In this document: one piece after another, positions 58,477 to 64,000 of the stretch | Layout of the letters: every line of letters starts with the position of its first letter | Numbering within the stretch: the first letter of the stretch is position 1 | Source: CAVXEH01 sp963805645 | Lineage (GTDB): Bacteria; Chloroflexota; Limnocylindria; QHBO01 | Length of the DNA stretch: 64,000 bases | NCBI GenBank assembly: GCA_963805645.1 | Contig: CAWDVA010000008.1 | Coordinates: 116,440-180,439, forward strand | Direction: 5' to 3' | Translations under genes and position numbers: made by a program | The notes under the pieces: generated by a model | The model's database searches: none | What the model was told of the DNA's origin: nothing | Seen by the model: only the letters and a program-made list of their open reading frames with translations

Positions 58477-59721
58477 ATGGACCAGGATCCCGGGCTGACC
58501 CGTGACGCCCGGCTGCTGTTCGCGACCCGCTCGCTGCGAATGTTCGGCTACGGGCTGGTATCGGTGGTGCTCGTGCTGTACCTGGCCGCCATTGGCATGC
58601 CCGCCCCCGCCATCGGGGCGCTCCTGGCCCTGACCCTCGTCGGCGACGCGGCGATCTCGCTGTGGCTGACGACCCACGCCGACCGCGTCGGGCGCAGACG
58701 GGTGCTCCTGGTGGGGGCGGCGCTGATGTGCCTCGCGGGGACCGCCTTCGCCGCCACGGAGCTGTTCGGGGTGCTGCTGGTCGCCGCCACGATCGGGGTG
58801 ATCAGCCCCAGCGGCAACGAGGTCGGCCCGTTCCTTGCCGTCGAGCAGGCGTCCCTGACGGAGACCATTCCCGGCACCCGCCGAACCGGCACGTTCGCCT
58901 GGTTCAACCTGGTCGGCTCGTTCGCCACGGCGCTGGGCGCCCTGGCGGGAGGTGGGCTGGCCGCCGGGCTCTTGGCGCTTGGCCTTCAATCGGCCGATGC
59001 CTACCGGGCGGTCATCCTTGGCTACGCCCTCGTCGGGGTGGGCCTTGCGCTGCTCTTCAGTCGCCTCTCACCCGCGATCGAGGTACCGGGTGCCACCGGG
59101 ACATCGGTCGCGCGCCGGCTCGGCCTGCATCGGTCGCAGGGCATCGTCGTTCGCCTGTCGGCGCTCTTCGCGCTCGATGCGTTCGGCGGAGGATTCGTGG
59201 TGCAGAGCCTGATCGCCTACTGGTTCCACGTGCGCTTCGACGCCGATCCCGGGGTCATTGGCGCCGCCCTCTTCGGTGCAAACCTGCTGGCTGGCATCTC
59301 GGCGCTGCTGGCGGCCCGAATCGCCGCGCGGATCGGGCTGATCCGGACCATGGTCTTCACCCACCTGCCGTCCAACGTGCTGCTCATCGCGGTTCCGCTG
59401 ATGCCCAGCCTGCCGCTGGCCATTGCCGTCCTGCTGGCTCGCTTCTCCATCAGCCAGATGGACGTGCCCACCCGCCAGTCCTACACCATGGCGGTCGTCG
59501 ACCCCGATGAGCGCTCGGCCGCGGCCGGGGTCACGGGCATCGCCCGCTCGGTGGGCGCCGCGCTCTCGCCGCTGGCGTCGGCTCCACTGATCGGGGGCGT
59601 CGCCCTGGCGGGGGTGCCGTTCGTGATCGCCGGCAGCCTCAAGATCGCGTATGACCTGCTGCTGTACCGGAGCTTCGCGTCACTCCCGACCCCGGAGGAG
59701 GATTCGACCGCCGTCAGGTGA
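58477..59721 (+). CDS. MFS transporter
   Basis: This is a 414-residue, 12-helix major facilitator protein. The loop after helix 2 reads THADRVGRRRVLL, the standard MFS motif A, and helix 5 carries the proline/glycine-rich segment ETIPGTRRTGTFAWFN. The family resembles drug or metabolite efflux permeases rather than sugar porters. It begins eight bases after the ABC permease stop and may be co-transcribed with it. It is the last intact gene before the tRNA fragment, so it marks the end of the core-like part of the window. Confidence 0.9.
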   Translation: MDQDPGLTRDARLLFATRSLRMFGYGLVSVVLVLYLAAIGMPAPAIGALLALTLVGDAAISLWLTTHADRVGRRRVLLVGAALMCLAGTAFAATELFGVLLVAATIGVISPSGNEVGPFLAVEQASLTETIPGTRRTGTFAWFNLVGSFATALGALAGGGLAAGLLALGLQSADAYRAVILGYALVGVGLALLFSRLSPAIEVPGATGTSVARRLGLHRSQGIVVRLSALFALDAFGGGFVVQSLIAYWFHVRFDADPGVIGAALFGANLLAGISALLAARIAARIGLIRTMVFTHLPSNVLLIAVPLMPSLPLAIAVLLARFSISQMDVPTRQSYTMAVVDPDERSAAAGVTGIARSVGAALSPLASAPLIGGVALAGVPFVIAGSLKIAYDLLLYRSFASLPTPEEDSTAVR

Positions 59722-59766
59722 GGGCGAGGCGGCCGGCCATCGTCACGAGATCGCGACGGAAAGGTC

Positions 59767-59813
59767 TGGAGCGGGAGACGGGTCTCGAACCCGCGACATG
59801 CAGCTTGGAAGGC
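59767..59813 (-). other. 3' fragment of tRNA-Gly(TCC), probable attachment site
   Basis: On the minus strand this matches the 3' part of a glycine tRNA: anticodon loop CTTCCAA with TCC anticodon, 3' anticodon stem GCTGC, variable ATGTC, T-arm GCGGG-TTCGAGA-CCCGT, acceptor strand CTCCCGC, T and encoded CCA. The 5' part of the anticodon stem is broken, and no D-arm or 5' acceptor strand follows. Such 3' ends are left by tRNA-site-specific integrases. The orientation places the inserted element to the right. The antisense frame reads as the well-known spurious protein fragment ETGLEPATCS. Confidence 0.85.
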
Positions 59814-59933
59814 CTCTGGGGACCTGCGCGGAAAGTGCGCAGATCAGCGGGTTGGATCGAGCATCGGAACCGTATCGCTGGCGTCAATGCCAGTCTTCGA
59901 TGAATCGCACCGCCCTTGGGGTCACCGCCTGCC

Positions 59934-60944
59934 CTAAGGGTGGATCCCGATGACAAGGGCAATGAGGGCTATGGCGGTGAGGCTCATCACGACCGCAGAT
60001 GCAAGGCCGACATATGGAGGTCGTAGTCCGACGTGGCGCACCTCCCTTACGTTCGTCTGAAGGCCGACACCGACTAGGGCGATGAGTATGAGCAGCTTTG
60101 CTCCAAACGCGATCGGCGACTGCGCGGCGAGCGGAATCCCGCCGACCGAGTTCACCAGGGCCAGGACGACGAACCCAAGCACGAACGCCGGGACGATGGT
60201 GAGGAGTCTCGGGGCGCGGCCTGAAGACGGTTGGGGGACCCGGCTCGTGCGGCGCGCGTACATGGCTCCGATGACCAGCAGCACAGGGCCAAGCAGTGTA
60301 TTCCTAGTTAGTTGGACCACTGTGGCGATTCCACCCGCGGTCTGCGAGAACGCGAAGCCCGTGGCCGTAGCTTGACTCGTGTCGTTGACAGCTGCGCCGG
60401 CCCAGTACCCGAACAAATGCTCTCCCATGCCGAGCGTGTGGCCGATGAGCGGATAGAGCAGGAATGCCGCCATTCCGAAAACGGTGATCGTGCCAACCGC
60501 GAAGCTCACCTCAGTCTCATCCGCATCAATGACAGGCGCTGTCGCGGCGATAGCCGAATTGCCACAAATCGCGGTCCCAATGCCGATGAGGACCGCCAAC
60601 CGCGGAGGTAGCCCCATTACTCTCCCCAGCAAGGCGGTGAGTCCGAGAGCAACTGCGGCGGCCACGATCACCACCGCCAGAGCTCCGATTCCGGTTGCGA
60701 GGACTTCCTGAATACTGAGCTGTGCCCCCAGAAGCACGCTTCCCAACCTAAGGACGCGCACTGACGCAGTCCGGACGCCCGGTTGGAAGGTGTCAGGAAC
60801 GCCCATTACATTCGCGACGAGTAGGCCGATGAGCAACCCAATGGTGATTTCGCTCACGCCAACGGGCGATGTTACGGCGGTTGCCCGAGCGATCAGTGCG
60901 AGTATCAGGGCCATCCCTAGGTCCGGTGCGAGGCGGCGGATCAT
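59934..60944 (-). CDS. YeiH/UPF0324-family putative exporter
   Basis: This is a 336-residue membrane protein with about ten helices and typical YeiH family blocks: LRLGSVLLGAQLSI, GIGTAICGNSAIAATAPVI and YWAGAAVNDTSQATATG. The family is annotated as putative sulfate exporters, mainly by association with sulfonate breakdown; a direct transport assay is lacking for most. It is the only clearly intact gene in the right-hand island and follows the interrupted M20 hydrolase on the same strand. Codon use is less GC-biased than in the first 59 kb. Confidence 0.9.
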   Translation of the reverse strand: MIRRLAPDLGMALILALIARATAVTSPVGVSEITIGLLIGLLVANVMGVPDTFQPGVRTASVRVLRLGSVLLGAQLSIQEVLATGIGALAVVIVAAAVALGLTALLGRVMGLPPRLAVLIGIGTAICGNSAIAATAPVIDADETEVSFAVGTITVFGMAAFLLYPLIGHTLGMGEHLFGYWAGAAVNDTSQATATGFAFSQTAGGIATVVQLTRNTLLGPVLLVIGAMYARRTSRVPQPSSGRAPRLLTIVPAFVLGFVVLALVNSVGGIPLAAQSPIAFGAKLLILIALVGVGLQTNVREVRHVGLRPPYVGLASAVVMSLTAIALIALVIGIHP

Positions 60945-61040
60945 CGAGAGCGGTCGCCAGCTGCCAGCGAGAATCTGTCCCCTCTAGGCATCGAGTGGGG
61001 TTGCATGTTGTGTGGCCAGGCTATCGACTGCGCTGCTCGC

Positions 61041-62294
61041 TTAGGGAGCCGCCGGTCCGAACTCGTCCGAAATACCAGCCATCGATAGCAGCAGGATCTT
61101 GACGCCAAGCGCCGCGTCGCTGGCCATCGCGTGTTCGAAGGGATTGTGGCTCCCACCCGTGGACCGCACGAATACCATCCCTGCTGGAATCCCTTCTAGT
61201 GCGAAGTTCTGGGCATCATGCACGGCCCCACTTGGGAGCAGGGCTGGCCGCAGCCCGAGGACCTCAGACGCGGCGCGCAGCGCGTTGACGACGCGGGAGT
61301 CCATGGACACCGCAACGACCTGACCCCTCAGCCCCACCCGGCTCCGCAAGCCGCGTCGCCGAGCGACCCCACGCACCTGACGCCGCGTGCGAGAGAGGAA
61401 AGCCGTCCGGACTGGGTCGGCCGGAGATCTGACGTCGAGGAGAATGTCGCCATGCCCGCTACCACATTCTGTGCCCCAGGTTCCACGGTGATCTCGCCGA
61501 CCGTTGCGACGAGGTCCTCCATCCGCGACGCCTGGTCCTCGATCCAGAGAATCAGTTCAGCTGCCGCGGTCAGGGCATCATGCCGCCGATCCATTGGCGT
61601 GGTCCCCGCGTGATCTGCCGCGCCCTCCAGCGTGATCAGAGCGTGGGTCACGCCGACGATCGAGCTGACGATGCCCACCGGGGATCCCATCTCGGCTAGA
61701 CGCGGTCCCTGCTCAATATGCAACTCGAGGTACGCGTGTGGCGGCGGGATGGCGAGATCGGATAGTGAACCGCGCGGCACTCCGGCGCGCAGTCGGTCCG
61801 CGGCACGTCGCACGCTCACCCCATCATGGTCCTGGCGAGCCCAGTCGCGAGGCGTGAAGTGGCCCAACGCGGCAGCGCTCCCCAGCAGTGTCTTGCCGAA
61901 CCTGACGCCCTCCTCATCTGTCCACGCAGCCACCGAGGACGGCGAGAGACGCCTGCGTCCGTGAGTGCTTGAGCGGCTCAACAGCTGCGACCACCCCGAG
62001 CGCGCCATCGTAGGACCCTCCGTGGGGAACGGTGTCGAGGTGCGACCCGACAATCACGCCATTCCATTCAGGGGGGACAGCTAGCAGGTTGAGCGCCTCA
62101 TCGTAAGCGCACGCGTAGCCGAGGGATTTGAGCCAGCCCGCGACGGTACCCTTAGCCTGCTGCTCCTCAGCCGTGAGCCCAAGTCGCGTAATGCCCCTTA
62201 CGGAGCGCCCGATTGCGCTCAGAGCGCGAACCCTTGACTCAATCCGATTGGCCGCGACAGCATTCTGCATCGCGTCGAGAAGCGGGCTCGTCAC
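61041..62294 (-). pseudogene. frameshifted M20-family amidohydrolase (AllC / N-carbamoyl-amino acid hydrolase-like)
   Basis: Three consecutive pieces in different frames together make one M20 zinc hydrolase of about 410 residues. The N-terminal piece has VIVGSHLDTVPHGGSYDGALGV. The middle piece has WTDEEGVRFG, LELHIEQGPRLAE, DHAGTTPMDRRHD and EPGAQNVVAG. The C-terminal piece has PSGAVHDAQNFA and GGSHNPFEH. Frame changes fall near 61930-61970 and 61390-61440. The family removes carbamoyl or ureido groups from N-carbamoyl amino acids or allantoate. The first start is a GTG (TSPLLDAMQ follows). The catalytic residues are present, so the damage is recent, or reflects sequence errors. Confidence 0.82.
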
Positions 62295-62314
62295 CCGATT
62301 ATCTCCCTCATTGC

Positions 62315-62340
62315 ATGCGCAGTATACTGTGTGTACGCAT
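62315..62340. promoter_or_regulatory. inverted repeat and -10-like site between divergent genes
   Basis: ATGCG and CGCAT arms are 16 bases apart around AGTATACT, in the 58-base gap between the M20 hydrolase and the amidohydrolase. TATACT is a good -10 hexamer for the plus-strand gene. GTATAC-type cores are common in GntR-family operators. No regulator gene is visible nearby. Confidence 0.35.
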
Positions 62341-62352
62341 AGGAGGTCGATC

Positions 62353-63504
62353 ATGGAGTCCGTGCTTCTCGGCGGCGTGCTCATCGACGGCAACGGCGGA
62401 GAGCCGCTGCGTAACGGTGGAGTCGTGATCCGAGACGGCAGGATCTCGCAGGTCAGTCGGACAGATGCGTTGGCCTACGGCCGAGATGCCGAAGTAGTTG
62501 ATGCTGCCGGCGCAGCGATATTGCCTGGTCTCATTGCATTCGCATACGCACCTGACGTATCCGGCAGACCAGTTGGATCTGTGGAAGCTAGAAATCGGCG
62601 AAAGCCTCGAACTCAACGTACTGAAGGGTGCTCAGAACGCACGCAAGATCCTGAGTATGGGTGTCACCTCGATCGGTGACGGAGGCTGCCGGGGCTATCT
62701 CGGCCCCGCAGTCCGGGATGGGATCAGCTTGGGCCTGGTGTCAGGTCCACGGGTCGTGGCCGCCGGACCGATCCTGTGCGGGACCGCGGGACTGACGGAC
62801 CGAGTGAAAGCTCGGGTCCGGTATGAGAGCGATGCGGCACTCGGGATGGCGGTCGACGGGCCTGACGAGGTGCGGCGCGCCGTGCGTCAGCAGGTGAAGG
62901 GTGGCGTGGATTGGATCAAGGTGTCCGCCAGCGGAGTCGCGGGGTCCACCTTCCTCGATGCGGAAACCGATGATCTCGACTACGACGAGGTTGCTGCAGC
63001 GGTTCGCGAGGCAGCGAAGTTCGGCAAGGCGGTACACGCCCATGCACACTCGAGGGATGGGATTAAGGCGTGCGTTCGGGCGGGCGTTCTTTCGCTCCAC
63101 TCTGGAGAGTTCACCGCCAGGAAGGACTCGAGCTCATGCGTGATGCCGGGTCATCTTCTCCCCAACTATCGCCTGGCTTCATGCCCGTTGCCTGTCGGCT
63201 TACCCGCCGTCGCGTGACGCGCAGTTTCCCGGAGGCCCTCAAGTCATTCCAGGCGGCGGCCCAATCCGTCGTTGCCGCTCGCGAAACAGGGGTGAAGATC
63301 GCGCTCGGCACAGACGCGGCGCATCGGTTCCCGCATGTTCCCGATGCTGCGTTGGAGCTTGAGTACTTCGTGGCGCTGGCTAACGCCGCTGCAGGCGATA
63401 ACCGCGGCCACTCGAACAGCGGCGTGGGGATCGGGCGCGTGGAGGTGGCGCTCTCGACCCCGGCGTGGGCCGACATCGTGGTGGAGAGGGGATCCAAGCT
63501 GTGA
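62353..63504 (+). pseudogene. frameshifted amidohydrolase-family gene
   Basis: The start is clear (ATG behind AGGAGG; ESVLLGGVLIDGNGGEPL follows), and the pieces belong to one metal-dependent amidohydrolase of the imidazolonepropionase/prolidase-like (Xaa-Pro-type) group. Piece 1 ends AAILPGLI. Piece 2, in another frame, resumes LHSHTHLTYP and continues through DWIKVSASG and VHAHAHSRDG. Piece 3 returns to the first frame with LELMRDAGS, GVKIALGTDAAH and TPAWADIVVERG. Frame changes fall near 62540 and 63120. The metal-binding HSHTH, HAHAH and GTD sites all survive, as in the M20 gene. It is divergent from that gene. Confidence 0.8.
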
Positions 63505-63715
63505 CCTTGGGGTCCGTCGAAGCAAGCGCGGTAAAGAGTACATGTCCATTGGGGGGCGCGCATCGAGATTACCGAGCCACGCGGGTACGTCGGCGAGGAG
63601 TTCTCCGTGCCACGCGAAATCAAGGCAGCGATGGAGGGGACCATTGCCTAGCGACTCGGCTGCGCGAACAGCGTCGGCCGCGTGGGCGCGGGCGGGCCGC
63701 AACGGCTCGGTCTTG
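63505..63715. other. gap between interrupted amidohydrolase genes
   Basis: No complete gene is seen. One plus-strand frame encodes a protein-like tail (RIEITEPRGYVGEEFSVPRE, then KAAMEG and a stop near 63653) without a start, which may be the remnant of another gene. I do not recognise its family. Confidence 0.4.
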
Positions 63716-64000
63716 ATGAGCGACGTGCGGCTCATCGAGGCCGCGGTGGCGACCCGGTTCTGAGCGCCTTCATCCGGCTGACCGGGTCACGGATCGACCG
63801 CGTTGGCCGGTTGAGCGGCCTGCGGCGGTCGGACCGCGGGGACGCAATAGGCATCGATCTGTCCGGGCGGACGCTGATGCCGGGCATGATCGATGCGCAT
63901 GCGCATCTGGTCTATGCAGGCTACAGTCGATTCGACGCGATCAATCGGGTGGACGTCGAGACGGCCGTGATCGACGGCGTGCGCAATGCCGCCACCGTCT
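63716..64000 (+). pseudogene. N-terminal part of an amidohydrolase-family gene, cut by the window end
   Basis: An ATG frame (MSDVRLIEAAVATRF) stops after 15 residues. From the same point another frame reads AFIRLTGSRIDRVGRL, then SGRTLMPGMIDAHAHLVYAGYSRFDAI, which is an amidohydrolase N-terminus with its HAH metal site. The two parts fit one gene start with a small deletion or frame change near 63760. A functional gene starting within the second frame cannot be excluded, because the end is outside the window. It is a second amidohydrolase paralogue beside the interrupted one. Confidence 0.55.

Larger units (their letters stand above)
59767..64000. mobile_element. probable genomic island, one end (continues past window)
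   Basis: Right of the tRNA-Gly fragment the sequence changes. Visible GC falls, rare codons appear, and of four genes one is intact and three are interrupted by frameshifts. The content (YeiH-type exporter, M20 hydrolase, amidohydrolases) differs from the rest of the window. No integrase, transposase or second repeat is visible, because the other end is outside. The bases between the fragment and the first gene, 59814-59933, hold no gene. Confidence 0.5.

Noticed and set aside
59718..59903. Small plus-strand frame with ETGLEPATCS
   Set aside because: It is the antisense translation of tRNA-Gly, a frequent false gene in databases. The sequence is read here as a tRNA fragment.
1..64000. CRISPR array, rRNA genes, complete tRNA genes, insertion sequences
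   Set aside because: I scanned for regularly spaced direct repeats, rRNA core sequences, cloverleaf 3' ends and transposase motifs. Only the tRNA-Gly fragment was found.

Overview
The window is high-GC bacterial DNA with tightly packed genes, many GTG starts and many 4-base ATGA/GTGA overlaps. Several traits suggest an aerobic or facultative member of the Chloroflexota, with an actinobacterium as the alternative: four LLM-class (F420-type) flavin oxidoreductases, system II cytochrome c maturation, the MEP isoprenoid pathway (ispG), a CoxLMS-type molybdenum hydroxylase and very many c-type cytochromes. The phylum is inferred. No rRNA or complete tRNA is present to confirm it.

Layout. 1-2.6 kb is the tail of a haem-copper oxidase operon (subunit III, a small membrane subunit, a TlpA thioredoxin). 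A DrrAB-like ABC exporter, a lipoprotein and ispG follow. 5.4-7.8 kb is a thiol-redox group (thioredoxin-like lipoprotein, CcdA, TrxB). 7.8-19.6 kb is mixed housekeeping and accessory content: DUF1028, three LLM oxidoreductases, an ACT protein, GDPD, an MFS permease, and a TetR regulator divergent from an MmpL exporter. 19.7-22.8 kb holds a NarL-type two-component system and a receiver-like protein without phosphorylation residues.

23.0-40.1 kb is the most distinctive region. It carries five multihaem cytochromes c (36 CXXCH motifs plus one CX3CH), a Tat-exported four-cluster Fe-S protein and an NrfD/PsrC-type quinone-interacting membrane subunit. It also carries TPR and NHL scaffold proteins, a complete CcdA/ResB/CcsA/TlpA haem-attachment set and a MerR-like regulator. 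There is no molybdopterin or other recognisable terminal catalytic subunit, so this looks like a dedicated quinone-to-periplasm or extracellular electron conduit. Two of its intergenic regions share an element with identical motifs and spacing followed by a strong hairpin, which is a candidate regulatory RNA or operator. Pyruvate:ferredoxin oxidoreductase and a dihydroorotate-dehydrogenase-like partner follow at 40.2-44.9 kb.

45-48.8 kb encodes a sugar porter and a GH15 glucoamylase. 49.1-55.7 kb is a seven-gene minus-strand operon: a xanthine-dehydrogenase-family hydroxylase (three subunits), a nitrilase-family amidase, DUF2848, a cupin and an LLM oxidoreductase. A CoxG homologue is divergent from it. 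A second ABC exporter and an MFS permease follow. At 59.77 kb there is a 3' fragment of tRNA-Gly(TCC). Everything to its right has a different texture: lower GC, a YeiH-type exporter, and frameshifted M20 hydrolase and amidohydrolase genes. This is probably the end of a decaying genomic island that runs past the window.
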